A stretch of 64,000 bases of DNA, taken from assembly GCA_942493135.1 (NCBI GenBank), contig OW818684.1, positions 6,262,001 through 6,326,000 of the forward strand, written 5' to 3'. Origin of the DNA: Planctellipticum sp942493135. GTDB taxonomy: Bacteria > Planctomycetota > Planctomycetia > Planctomycetales > Planctomycetaceae. The number at the start of each line of letters is the position of its first letter. Position 1 is the first letter of the stretch. A model generated the notes under the pieces. The model ran no database searches. It saw only the letters and a program-made list of their open reading frames with translations, and had not been told where the DNA came from. Below, in pieces: positions 34,540 to 43,453 of this stretch. The position numbers and the translations under genes are program-made.

Positions 34540-35325
34540 ATGAACTGCCTCAGGTCTGTATGCGCCATTGCAACCATTGCATTAGTTCCACTTGCTGCGA
34601 GAGCAAATCTGCGGCTCGACGGTGGCCACATAGCGGCAAGTGCGAACGGCGGCGCAGGATACACGTTTATGCAAGAAATGCTGCCAATCACGAGCTTTAA
34701 CGAGAATGGGGCTCTCTCTGCAACCAGCGGTCTCTCCCAAGCTTCCGCGACGTACAGCTATGCGGCTTCGGGAGGCGTTACGGAGATTGTGTGGAACACG
34801 GTTGAGAATGTTCCCGGGTTTACGGGCGACGCTCGTAGTCAGGTAGAACTTCAGTTGTATTTCACACCTCTTGTCGACGTTACATTCGAGTGGTACGAAG
34901 ATTGGATCTTTGGGTGGACGAGAACAGGCCCACCGTTTGGCGGTTCTCGGCACTTTCTGTTTACGTATCTTTTCGAGGTTAACGCTACTGGATCTAGGGT
35001 TAGCACTGTATTTGGGTTGGGGCACGAGGCAAATACTCAGGTCGTGACAATCGGTGTGCCTCATGGGACACTGTTAGAGGGACACCACTACGAGTTTCTG
35101 TCGTTCGCATTTGTGTCTGGGTATCTCGACTATCCTGATGGGGGGATGGTTGGACCGTCTCGGCTTGTGTTATCGGGGTCGGTGGTGGAGGACTTGCCAC
35201 AGGTCAGTTCTACTCCCGAACCTTCTTGCACGGCGCTGATGATTGTGGGTGGTGTGTGTATTGCGTTCGAACGGTGGCGAAGGAATCGGAGGAGGGGGAA
35301 TGTGATCAAAGAGGACATTCAGTGA
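34540..35325 (+). CDS. PEP-CTERM sorted exported protein
   Basis: 261 residues. A signal peptide (SVCAIATIALVPLAARA) precedes a beta-rich body. The C-terminus has the full PEP-CTERM signature: STPEPSCTALM, a hydrophobic segment (MIVGGVCIAF) and a basic cluster (ERWRRNRRR). Such proteins are cut by an exosortase and anchored or released at the cell surface, often with exopolysaccharide. The gene is inserted between terminase and gpW/portal genes, where it is out of place functionally, so it is likely cargo. Confidence 0.8.
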   Translation: MNCLRSVCAIATIALVPLAARANLRLDGGHIAASANGGAGYTFMQEMLPITSFNENGALSATSGLSQASATYSYAASGGVTEIVWNTVENVPGFTGDARSQVELQLYFTPLVDVTFEWYEDWIFGWTRTGPPFGGSRHFLFTYLFEVNATGSRVSTVFGLGHEANTQVVTIGVPHGTLLEGHHYEFLSFAFVSGYLDYPDGGMVGPSRLVLSGSVVEDLPQVSSTPEPSCTALMIVGGVCIAFERWRRNRRRGNVIKEDIQ

Positions 35326-35618
35326 GATAGGTAGCTTAGCGGCGAGGAGGCGGTACAATCGGGTCGCCCGCGTCGGCGTAGGGTCAGGGCGACTAGAAGC
35401 TTCGTAGCCGGATGCTGATCTAATTGCTCGTTGGGAATGTCGTTGAGGTGGAATTGAGTACGTTTGCTGGGGTATGAGCCCGATGGAGCTTGCTGAGTTG
35501 TTTGAGGGGAATAAATCTGCAGCTCGGTTTTTGCCTTTGGTTTTGTGAGAGTTCGGCGTGCGTGGGAGTGTTACCAGCACGAACCTGAATCGCGTCCCCT
35601 GCCTGCAGGAAGGTCGCG
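35326..35618. other. Intergenic region before the gpW-like gene
   Basis: No gene or clear hairpin is supported in these 293 bases. A Shine-Dalgarno-like CAGGAAGG lies before the ATG at 35619. Confidence 0.4.
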
Positions 35619-35819
35619 ATGCCCACGTTCGCCGAAGAGATGGTGGCCCAGCTCGAAACGCTGCTGCGTGAGAACGTCGGCGTCCAGACCGTCACGTTCG
35701 GCGGTCAAACCGTCAGCTACGCCGATCTGCAGCAGCAGTACCAGCGCTGGAAGGCCCAGGCTGCCCGCGAGACCGGCAAGCGGCCGTTTATCCGGTCCCT
35801 CACGATGGAGGGGCCATGA
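35619..35819 (+). CDS. gpW-like head-tail joining protein
   Basis: 66 residues (MPTFAEEMVAQLETLLREN; VQTVTFGGQTVSYADLQQQY). Size, the helix / beta-hairpin / helix layout and position directly before the portal gene match lambda gpW, which sits between the terminase and the portal. It overlaps the portal gene by ATGA. Assignment rests on position and layout more than on strong sequence identity. Confidence 0.6.
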   Translation: MPTFAEEMVAQLETLLRENVGVQTVTFGGQTVSYADLQQQYQRWKAQAARETGKRPFIRSLTMEGP

Positions 35820-36586
35820 ACGCTTCCGGACTCTGGCAGAGTGCGTCCGGGCTGTTCGACGCCGGCCTGCGTCAGGCGCGGCAGGCGTTTGGCTATGACG
35901 CCGTCGACACGGGCGAAGGCAAACGCCGCGCCCCGTCCGGCGTCACTCGCAGCGAGGACGACGAGCTGCCGGTGCAGAAGCGGCGGAAGCTCCTCTCGCA
36001 GACCCGCGACCTGGCCCGCAACTTCGCGCTGCTCGGCTGGGCGATCCGCCAGCACCTGAACTACATCACCACGTTCAACTTCCAGCCCAAGACCGGCAAC
36101 CGCCGGCTGAACCAGAAGCTGGCCGCCTTCCTGGAGAACTGGAGCGAGCCCGAGAATTTTGATGTTGCCGGGATTACTCCGCTGTGGAACTTCATCCGCC
36201 TGGCGGAAGTCCGCCGCTGTATCGACGGCGACATGCTGGCGCTGAAGCTGGCCAACGGGCAGGTGCAGGCGATCGAAGGGGACCGGCTGCTGTCGCCCCG
36301 GACGGCCCCGCGGGAGATTGCCGCCCGCAACTGGTTTCACGGCGTCGAGCTCGGCCCCTACGGCCGGCACCTGGCCTACGCCGTCCACGGCCGCGGCAAG
36401 TCGAACGACTTCGGCGCGGTTGGCTCCAGTCAGTTCGTGTTCGAACGGGCGGTCCCGGCCCACCAGGCCCTGCTGTTCGCCCACCGCGAACGGTTCGATC
36501 AGGTCCGCGGCATCACCCCCCTCACAGCGGCGATCAATTCCCTCGTCGATACCCAGGAAGGGATCGACTTCATTTCAGCAAAACTG
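35816..36586 (+). pseudogene. Lambda-type phage portal protein, C-terminal half missing
   Basis: The N-terminal part is typical of lambda-family portals: RKLLSQTRDLARNFALLGWA, then ITTFNFQPKTGNRRLN, IDGDMLALKLANGQVQAIEG and GITPLTAAINSLVDTQEG. After about residue 257 (FISAKLK) the frame enters unrelated sequence with a terminator and stays open by chance to 36796. Portals of this type are usually about 500 residues, so half is lost. No downstream capsid protease or major capsid genes follow. The DNA machinery is therefore broken at this point. Confidence 0.75.
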
Positions 36587-36612
36587 AAAGTTCGAAAAGC
36601 CACATTTTTCAT

Positions 36613-36646
36613 ACGCGGCTCCGTCCTCCGACGGAGCCGCGTTTTT
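36613..36646 (+). terminator. Very strong intrinsic terminator inside the broken portal region
   Basis: ACGCGGCTCCGTC (36613-36625) and GACGGAGCCGCGT (36630-36642) pair perfectly over 13 bp around a 4-base loop, followed by TTTTTC. It begins 27 bases after the portal similarity ends and probably came in with the foreign sequence. Confidence 0.85.
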
Positions 36647-36792
36647 CGCTGGGATTCTGCAGTGTTTCAGCGGGACTGCCGTCTGGCCGATCGAACCAGG
36701 GGCAGATGGAGTCGCAGATTTCAGGGGTTGGTTGGACCGTCTGCAGCACCGGTCGCGTGTCCCGGCGCTGCTGCGGCGGAGTGGAGAGAGCG

Positions 36793-36981
36793 ATGATGAG
36801 CGGAGCAGAAGCTGGAGGCGAGTCTCGGCGCGACCGGGCATTCCGGGCTTGGGCTGTGGTTCTGCTGGGGCTGATCGACGGACACGACGAGGGAGATGTG
36901 CCGCCGGACGGGCCGATGCCGGTTCAGGCTCCTGCAGCCCATCCGCGCCGGCCCGAACCGGGGCCGGCCGCGGAAGCGTGA
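36793..36981 (+). CDS. Short hypothetical protein
   Basis: 62 residues (MMSGAEAGGESRRDRAFRAW, then AVVLLGLIDGHDEGDVPPD). A purine-rich GGAGTGGAGAGAG precedes the start. It may be a real small gene in the fragment that replaced the portal end, but the evidence is only the start signal and composition. Confidence 0.3.
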   Translation: MMSGAEAGGESRRDRAFRAWAVVLLGLIDGHDEGDVPPDGPMPVQAPAAHPRRPEPGPAAEA

Positions 36982-37092
36982 TGCTGATCATCGCCGGAAT
37001 TCTGGCGATTCACGCGAATGGTTCGAAGGTCCATCAGATGGCTGAAAGCCCCGCGGGCGGCTCCGCCGAACTCGGCGTCGCCCGCGGGAACG

Positions 37093-37133
37093 CGCACGAA
37101 AGAATAGTGTCTCGCGTCTCGCGACTGTTCCCG
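37093..37133 (-). repeat. Dispersed repeat, copy C (diverged)
   Basis: On the minus strand it reads CGGGAACAGTCGCGAGACGC and so on, differing from copies A and B at the CTAT/AGAC loop and by a one-base insertion. It directly abuts the point where the gam fragment stops matching intact gam. Confidence 0.65.
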
Positions 37134-37136
37134 TTG

Positions 37137-37270
37137 ACGGCGGCCTGGGTCCGGGCCTCCACCTGCGCCGTCTGCTGCTGCAGCCAGCCCAGCTCGTGCA
37201 GGGCGGCGTCGACGTCCGCGAGGGTCTTCAGGTCGAGAGAGCTGCCGAGCATGGCGGGGCGCGTGGACAT
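37137..37270 (-). pseudogene. Truncated second gam gene
   Basis: The minus-strand frame from 37270 reads LKTLADVDAALHELGWLQQQ and then VEARTQAAVN, nearly identical to the N-terminus of the intact gam at 29607. Homology ends abruptly at repeat C, and only about 42 codons survive. It shows that a second, related phage-type element once occupied this locus. Confidence 0.75.
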
Positions 37271-37496
37271 GGCCGGGGCCTTTGAGAAGGGGAAAAGTTG
37301 CGGCGAGCTGGGGTGAAGGGAATCGGGCTGGCGGTCGATGGATGGGAGCGGCCGAGCGATCCGTCCCTGGTCTTGCTCGCACGCGGCGAGAACGCTATGA
37401 CCGCGGGACAGCGTCCATGCCGCCCGCGGTCACTGGAGAGTCGGCGACGGGGACATTCAGCACAGCCCACTCGCGGGCTGTCAACTCGAAAACGGA

Positions 37497-37718
37497 ATGG
37501 ACGCCATGACGACAAAGCCGACCAGCGAGGGATCGCCTCGGAACAAGAGGATCACCGTGCGGGTGACGGCGGAAGAATTCGCCGAGATCCGCCGACGGGC
37601 CTATGCCGCCGGCCGGGATCTGGGGCCAGAGATTTACGAATGGATCAGGCCGCGGCTGCGGGTTGGCGGAAGTGATTTCGCGCGGAATCACCCCCAACGG
37701 CGGACTGACCGGGCCTAG
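37497..37718 (+). CDS. Small ribbon-helix-helix-like protein
   Basis: 73 residues: KRITVRVTAEEFAEIRRRAY gives the strand and first helix, and DLGPEIYEWIRPRLRV the second helix. It is similar in layout to the protein at 25970-26191 (both have W-x-R-P-x-(I/L)-like ends). It is probably DNA-binding. It is convergent with the SIR2 gene. Confidence 0.55.
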   Translation: MDAMTTKPTSEGSPRNKRITVRVTAEEFAEIRRRAYAAGRDLGPEIYEWIRPRLRVGGSDFARNHPQRRTDRA

Positions 37719-37760
37719 CGGCTACTACGAAAGGAACAGGACTAGTCCCAGCAAATCTGA

Positions 37761-40700
37761 CTATCTCGCGTTCCACTTATGTCGCAGTTCAATAAGGCGG
37801 GCGTCGGTGCGCAAAGCGTCTTCCGGACCCGCGATCATCTCAAGCGTGTTGACGACTTCGTAGGGCCACTTCTGTGCATCATCGGGCAGGATTGTGCACA
37901 GAAGACGAAGGTATTGCTCGGAATGGACTTTGACGAGATCGCTCACGTCACTCCCGAAGTGAATGTGCAGCCCCGTCCCGTCAGCAAGCTTTGTCAGCAA
38001 TGGCAACACCACGTCTATCAGTGCGGAAAAGACCTCGACGCGAGACAGGAGCAATTGACACAACTGTACGGTCCGTTTCGATGTTTTTACGGTCTTCTGC
38101 CGTGGCCATACGCTTCGAAAGAAATCGATCGCTCGTATCCGCCACCCGTCGCACTCGGTTGGATCGTCGTCACGGAGTGCTCGTTCCAGTAGCCATAGGA
38201 CGTGGGAACGGAACTCCTCGTCACCGTGCAAAAGTACGTCTCTGAATTCGGCATCTGTCACCCACTTGCGAGCTTCCCCTGGCCTAGACGAAATCCAGCC
38301 GTACAGAATGAGATCGGCCAATGATCGCACGTGGCCCTGCCGAACAGAACCTCTCTGCTTCGCAAGGTCGAGCAGCCTCTCCCTCATCCGCAGATACATC
38401 TCTGGACTCGTGATCTTTGGGTTCCAGAAGAATCCCGCCCATAGCGCAGCTCGATCTTCGCCATCGGCGGCGTCGAGAATTGAAAGGAGCCCTTCCTCAG
38501 TCCACTCACGATTCATCAAATGTAACCAGCCAAGGTAATGCGATGTCATCGCAATGGCATGCCGCCGTTGATCGCCAGCGAGCGCCAGGCACCGCTCGAT
38601 GTTTCTCAAGCAGGGCGTGATCGTGTCAGGTACTGATTGATCGATCCGTTCATCTTCGAGGATCGTACGAACCATATGACCGACGGGCGAATTGATCGCG
38701 TCGGCAGCCCAGTCACGTCCACGACTTGAGCCGAGCACCGTTGATGACGCGTTCGCGGGATCGTCTTTCACAACGTCGATGAATCGCTGCACCAAGCGAT
38801 CGAAGGATTCGGGAAACTCCTTCGACAATCCTTTGCTCGCCCTCTGGAACCACCGGGTTGCCGCGTGAAGGAGTTCAGACAACCCTTCGACCGGCATTCG
38901 GCACAGCCGTGCTGCGATGATCGCTGAAAAGGAGGATGTGTCCTTATCCCTATTCGATGAATTCAGGAATCTACTCCAAGCCCATTCTGGGTACTCGCTC
39001 CTCCTGGCCGCGTGCGTGAGAGCCAGGTAGGCTCGCTTCGGGAACTCGGCACATAAGCCGGCAAACGGGTCACGCTGCCTCAGGCGTTCCCCGTCTGACC
39101 GCCCGGCCAATTCGAGAGCCTTCGAAAGGACGGAATCTAGCGGTTCGCGCGTCAGCGGACCGCACTCGGTATCAGTCACCATGTAACCTCCCCGAATCTC
39201 GCGGGAATCGGTCGCGTGGTCGGCATACCCAGGTCTCCAAGCGGGAGCCTCCTCCCGGAGCGCAGCCATCTCGCGTTCAAAGTCAAAGGAGAACGTGCAT
39301 TGATGATTTGTCAGCCATTGAAGGCGTTCCTGAACTGCCGAGGCCCGATGATCTCTGTACGACTCGTCGTCCTCGTATTCCCACTGGTCGGGTCCACGCA
39401 GTAAGCGAAGTTCGAGGTGTCCTCGATCGCGTATCGACAATTCGCGCCATCGGCTCGCCAGCACCAGCAGCAAATCTCGCTGGTGGTAGCCGTCCCAGAA
39501 CACATCGTTACTCAGTCCTCGAACCACAAGAGAGAACGCATGAGGCGTCGCTAACTCCGGCTTGCCGCTCGCCCAAAGGCGTAGTCGAGCGAATGCGGTA
39601 TCGTCATCCGAAGGCCATGCTGCGAACTCTTCCCGAGCACGTCTCAGGTCGACCTTAACGAGTTGGTCGAACAGCCGCGCAAAAGTAATGACACAGCCGG
39701 AAACTCCGTGGGTGCGCTGGTAGTTGCTGACGTCTGGGTGTTCGTCTGCATTGATCGGACTAATATGCAGCCGGTTCTTGTCGTCAACTTCATCGCACAG
39801 ACGAATGGCAGCTTCAAGGTTGCTTCGGAGCCCCCGCACAATGTGGTGGAGCCACTCATCAGGAATCTCTGCCTCGGGGGGCAATCCAGGACACTCGACC
39901 TCGATTCGCGCCAATTCAAAGTCGCGACAGTCATCGCCCCGCTCGGGCGGGAAAGGTCCAGACAGCAGTGGCGGCCCGACCTTCAAGTATGGCCGCAAGA
40001 GTGTGGTGAATCGCCGGACCGTAGCAACTGCCCAGCCGTCTCGATCGAGTTCTCGCTTCAGTTCGTACCACTCGCGTCTGGCGTCTGTCGTTGACGACGT
40101 TTGCCACGCCTCCAAAATGTATCCCCAGAGTTTCCGAAGGGCCGCGTCGATGTCGGGGTGAGAATGGAGCAGTTTCCACTCGATGCGCTGCCAGTATCCG
40201 GGGTGTAGCGACTCCTGCCGGGCGGCCCACCACACCGCGGCGGGTTGGTCTGCGACGTTTGCAGTCCACTCACCAATCCAAGTCAACCGACTGGGGAGCC
40301 GCGGCATGTGCGACGACTGGAATCCGCGAACCGTGGCAAAGTTCTCAGGCGACAAGTCCCGACGATCCGTCTCGTTCAGAGCGAAGGCGTCCCAAGCATC
40401 TACTGGGACTTCACGAGATCTGGATTCGGCGGCATCGTCCCCTCGCTGCGGAACGGAGTCTGCATCCAATCCGTAAAGTGCAAAAGGATCGGCAACCGGC
40501 GCTTCGAGGTCCATCCAATTCCGTCTTGCAGGACTAATATAGCGACAGACCGGATCGAAAACACACAGCCATTCCGCAGGTGGCTTGGATTCAGCAAACG
40601 CTCGCGCACCTTCGCGGGTCGAGACGACGTGCGCCACTTGTCCACGTTCGTGCGGCTCAGTTTGCCTTGGCCCCACCATTGAGCGATTCACGACTGACTG

Positions 40701-41597
40701 CCGCCAAGCACGTGGATCATCTGCCCGAATCGCCCACTGCGTCAGCGTTTCCCAGAGCGAGTAATGACAATTCTCACTTGAGTACGGGATTGCCTCGACG
40801 TTCTTGTGCTGCCAGCGTGCGATCAGTTCAGCAGACTCATCCGCCTGGAATGCATAAATCGGATTTCGCGAATCGACTCGTCGGCGTAGCCCCTCCAAAA
40901 GATAGTGGACCGGTGGGTCGTCAGCAGAATACCCAATGAAAAGGACGACGTAGTCTCGCACAATGTCGCGAAAGAAGTTCGTTGCCCAGCCCTCGGACAG
41001 GTAGGCGTGTCCGAAATCGGAGCTTGACAGAACGAAGCCCTCGCCATCAGCTCCGGTGTATCCAATGTTTACACGACCATGAAGGTACACGATGCCGCCC
41101 GAGTCTTCGTATTGCGAGCGGTCTGGCAAGCGAGGCGGCTGATATATCCGCGGTCTGCCGGCCTCGCTCTCGAAGAGTCGATCAAAGTTTGTCGTGACGA
41201 TCCGAGTCTGTCCGCTCGGAGTTCGAGCTAAGCGCAGCAGAATCTCATGCGCCGATCGATCGACGTCCGGCCGCGGTGTCAGACATTCCGCGACCGCTGA
41301 CTGAATGTCGGCGGTCGTGAACTCGCGTTCCAAAAGCGAAAACACTCTGTCAGCGGACATCAGTCCGGTGACGTCGAGTTCCGTTTCAAGCTCACGCGCC
41401 TTGTTGAGAACCTTGCAAGCGTAGCTCTCAGACGTCACTCCAAGCTTGCAAATGACGGACTCTGCCAGCCCGAAGAAGTCTGGAAGTCCAGCTCGTGCCC
41501 TGGAAACACCTGCCCCGCAAAACAATACGACGCGGCCTTCATCTCGTGCGTGGAGGAGTGAGTCGGGAATTGATGGGCCGTTCTCGGTGAATCGCAT
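37761..41597 (-). CDS. Large SIR2-domain protein, probable anti-phage effector (Dsr1-like)
   Basis: 1278 residues. The N-terminal SIR2 fold has VVLFCGAGVSRARAGLPDFF (GAG NAD-binding loop), RIVTTNFDRLFES (TxNxD), IVYLHGRVN (catalytic His) and VVLFIGYSADDPPVHYLLEG. About 1000 residues of helical C-terminal region follow, as in defence-associated sirtuins such as Dsr1 with DUF4020-type tails. Those proteins deplete NAD when they detect phage components. The gene is single, not paired with an evident partner, and is divergent from a zinc-ribbon gene. GC looks lower than in the flanking phage genes, suggesting it is acquired cargo. Confidence 0.75.
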   Translation of the reverse strand: MRFTENGPSIPDSLLHARDEGRVVLFCGAGVSRARAGLPDFFGLAESVICKLGVTSESYACKVLNKARELETELDVTGLMSADRVFSLLEREFTTADIQSAVAECLTPRPDVDRSAHEILLRLARTPSGQTRIVTTNFDRLFESEAGRPRIYQPPRLPDRSQYEDSGGIVYLHGRVNIGYTGADGEGFVLSSSDFGHAYLSEGWATNFFRDIVRDYVVLFIGYSADDPPVHYLLEGLRRRVDSRNPIYAFQADESAELIARWQHKNVEAIPYSSENCHYSLWETLTQWAIRADDPRAWRQSVVNRSMVGPRQTEPHERGQVAHVVSTREGARAFAESKPPAEWLCVFDPVCRYISPARRNWMDLEAPVADPFALYGLDADSVPQRGDDAAESRSREVPVDAWDAFALNETDRRDLSPENFATVRGFQSSHMPRLPSRLTWIGEWTANVADQPAAVWWAARQESLHPGYWQRIEWKLLHSHPDIDAALRKLWGYILEAWQTSSTTDARREWYELKRELDRDGWAVATVRRFTTLLRPYLKVGPPLLSGPFPPERGDDCRDFELARIEVECPGLPPEAEIPDEWLHHIVRGLRSNLEAAIRLCDEVDDKNRLHISPINADEHPDVSNYQRTHGVSGCVITFARLFDQLVKVDLRRAREEFAAWPSDDDTAFARLRLWASGKPELATPHAFSLVVRGLSNDVFWDGYHQRDLLLVLASRWRELSIRDRGHLELRLLRGPDQWEYEDDESYRDHRASAVQERLQWLTNHQCTFSFDFEREMAALREEAPAWRPGYADHATDSREIRGGYMVTDTECGPLTREPLDSVLSKALELAGRSDGERLRQRDPFAGLCAEFPKRAYLALTHAARRSEYPEWAWSRFLNSSNRDKDTSSFSAIIAARLCRMPVEGLSELLHAATRWFQRASKGLSKEFPESFDRLVQRFIDVVKDDPANASSTVLGSSRGRDWAADAINSPVGHMVRTILEDERIDQSVPDTITPCLRNIERCLALAGDQRRHAIAMTSHYLGWLHLMNREWTEEGLLSILDAADGEDRAALWAGFFWNPKITSPEMYLRMRERLLDLAKQRGSVRQGHVRSLADLILYGWISSRPGEARKWVTDAEFRDVLLHGDEEFRSHVLWLLERALRDDDPTECDGWRIRAIDFFRSVWPRQKTVKTSKRTVQLCQLLLSRVEVFSALIDVVLPLLTKLADGTGLHIHFGSDVSDLVKVHSEQYLRLLCTILPDDAQKWPYEVVNTLEMIAGPEDALRTDARLIELRHKWNAR

Positions 41598-41794
41598 GTA
41601 GGTTCAAGCTCCAGTCGTGATCGAGCGTGCCAAGTGTACTGGATCGAAGCCTCTCGGGAAAACCGTGGCGGAACGACCTGAGCCAAAAGGCGTTAGGACT
41701 GGAAGGCCCCTCGATTGTAGCGACTTTGAATCGGCCGGCAGATATACTGCCGTCTCTTGAGCTTTTGCAGTGCGAGACGAATGCGAGGCGTGGA

Positions 41795-42193
41795 ATGGGC
41801 TTTTTGAGCGAACTCCTGAAGGACTTCCCGGCACTGGCCGTTGCCAAGGAACGAATCGCGCTGTTTGAGGAACGCCTCAAACTGACTGAAGAAGAGAACG
41901 GCCGGCTGAAGTCGGATAACTCACGTCTGATTGCTGAGAACGCAGCACTGAAAGTGAGGTTGGAACAACAGCAAGCGTCTGCTCAGTTCGCGGAGTCACA
42001 CGGAGTGCTCTGGAAGTCGCGAAATGGGAATGTGGAGCGGATCGCTTACTGCCCGATATGCAGGGTCGCGATGTCCGAATTTCCGCCTGGCACCAATGAG
42101 CTGCTTGTCTGCTCAAAATGCGATTTTCAAGCGCCGTTTCGACCAAAGCAGACAGCGGAGATCGCTGAAAGTGTTAGCAACGAACTGTCCTGA
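41795..42193 (+). CDS. Coiled-coil zinc-ribbon protein
   Basis: 132 residues from ATG 41795 (MGFLSELLKDFPALAVAKER). A long coiled coil (RLKLTEEENGRLKSDNSRLI) leads into a zinc ribbon with CPICRVAM and CSKCDFQAPF. The upstream extension of the frame overlaps the likely promoter and is not used. Similar small proteins occur across bacteria without known function. It sits divergent from the SIR2 gene, so a regulatory link is possible. Confidence 0.65.
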   Translation: MGFLSELLKDFPALAVAKERIALFEERLKLTEEENGRLKSDNSRLIAENAALKVRLEQQQASAQFAESHGVLWKSRNGNVERIAYCPICRVAMSEFPPGTNELLVCSKCDFQAPFRPKQTAEIAESVSNELS

Positions 42194-42208
42194 AAGGTCA
42201 GGTGGAAA

Positions 42209-42466
42209 ATGGCAAGTCAACCGATTCGGATTAACGCTCGGCCCTACGCGGGAAGGGATTCAACCAAGCGGCTTAAGGCACAGTTGAAAGCAGAAGTAGC
42301 CCAAAAGATCGAGGATTACATCAACGAACGCCACCAGCGAGGTCAGCAGCAATTTGACTACTTCGAGATTGCGAACGATCTTCAAATTCAGAAGGACGTT
42401 ATTTTCGATATCCTCCGGTTCAATCGAGGCGGAAGCAATGGCATTACGTTTGGTGAACCCGAGTAA
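42209..42466 (+). CDS. Hypothetical helical protein
   Basis: 85 residues (INARPYAGRDSTKRLKAQLK; DYFEIANDLQIQKDVIFDIL). The second half has an HTH-like helix arrangement, so a winged-helix DNA-binding role is possible. It lies 15 bases downstream of the zinc-ribbon gene. Not recognised further. Confidence 0.5.
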   Translation: MASQPIRINARPYAGRDSTKRLKAQLKAEVAQKIEDYINERHQRGQQQFDYFEIANDLQIQKDVIFDILRFNRGGSNGITFGEPE

Positions 42467-42488
42467 AAACTCTGCCGACCAATTCTCG

Positions 42489-42935
42489 TCAAACCAACGA
42501 AACCGCCTTGATCCCCCCCACCGCCTTCGGGCAGGGCTTTTCCTTGCCGGCCTCGGCCAGCCACTCGATCAGGTCGCCGCGCTTCGCGTCGGTCGACCGA
42601 AGCTTCCACTCGGCCGCCAGCTCCTGGAGCTGGGCCGTCGTCAGCAGCTCCAGATACGTCCGATCGAGAGACCACTGCCGGACGATGTCGATTCCCGGAT
42701 GCTCGGCCAGCCATTCGACCAGCGGGGCCGGCATGTCAGTCGATCCCGTGTCCGCCGGATGCTGCACCCACTCCTGCAGGATCCGGCGGAGACTGGCCGT
42801 CCGTGTCGCGGCCGGCTTCGCGGCGACCGCCTGCAGGATGTGAATGGCGTCCGTCTGGTACTACGACGTGCGGCGGACGCCGAACGCGTTTGCGAGCGAT
42901 GTGCGCCGCTCGTGGGAGTTGCCCCCGCAAATCGA
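42489..42935 (-). pseudogene. Decayed copy of the parB-like gene C-terminus
   Basis: On the minus strand, the frame ending at 42489 reads WVQHPADTGSTDMPAPLVEW, DIVRQWSLDRTYLELL and KEKPCPKAVGGIKAVSL. This is the same order and nearly the same sequence as the C-terminus of the protein at 16891-18864. Further upstream AFGVRRTS is followed by an in-frame TAG and then AIHILQAVAAKPAA, so it cannot be translated through. Homology fades near 42935. The copy is inverted relative to the intact gene. Confidence 0.8.
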
Positions 42936-43046
42936 TGGACAGTCAGACAGCACGTCAGCGGCCGCCATCCCTGTTGTATCTATTGTCCCACACGCGAGTT
43001 GCGGCACAACCGGACGTGTCTTTTGCCAGGCTGGTTGGACGGGAAT

Positions 43047-43093
43047 TCGCGCGAAAGAAAGTGTCTCGCATAGCGCGACTGTTCCCGTAGGGG
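43047..43093 (-). repeat. 47-bp dispersed repeat, copy B
   Basis: The exact inverted copy of 30350-30396. The 45 bases on its upstream side (43094-43135) also resemble those before copy A, including the GGTCGCGGGTCCTTCC word. It lies about 110 bases upstream of the parB pseudogene and near the presumed right end of the element. Confidence 0.8.
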
Positions 43094-43453
43094 GCGACGC
43101 TCGGATCGCCAGGAAGGACCCGCGACCTGGCGAACGGCCGCCCGCAGTTCGACCTGACAGGCATCGCACAAGGATCTGCGTGGCAGCTTGATCATCCCGC
43201 CGAACTGGCAACTGGAAACGCCCGCGGGCGAAGGCCGCACGTGCACTCTCAAAATAGCGCAATCTTCCCGCCCTGCCGTCACAACCGGCATGAGGTCTGG
43301 ATCAAGTCACGATCCACAAAGCCTACATTCAGTGTAAACCATTCATTCGCCGTTCGGTCTCGACAGGCCCGTTCGCAGCGAAGGAATTGCTCAATTCGAA
43401 ATTGCGAACAACTTCGGCAGCTGCGCAACTGTGTGGTCTCTCAGTGTGATTCT
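43094..43453. other. Intergenic region, probable right border of the element
   Basis: No intact gene. Past the sequence shared with copy A, frames are short. Phage-like genes end here and chromosomal metabolic genes begin at 43454. I could not find a second copy of the tRNA-Leu 3' end that would mark the attachment site. Confidence 0.4.

Larger units (their letters stand above)
36982..37496. other. Scrambled region around the gam fragment
   Basis: Apart from the gam fragment (37137-37270) and repeat C, I see no gene. The hairpin CCGCGGGCGACGCC/GGCGGAGCCGCCCGCGGG near 37055-37090 is adjacent to the repeat. Confidence 0.4.
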
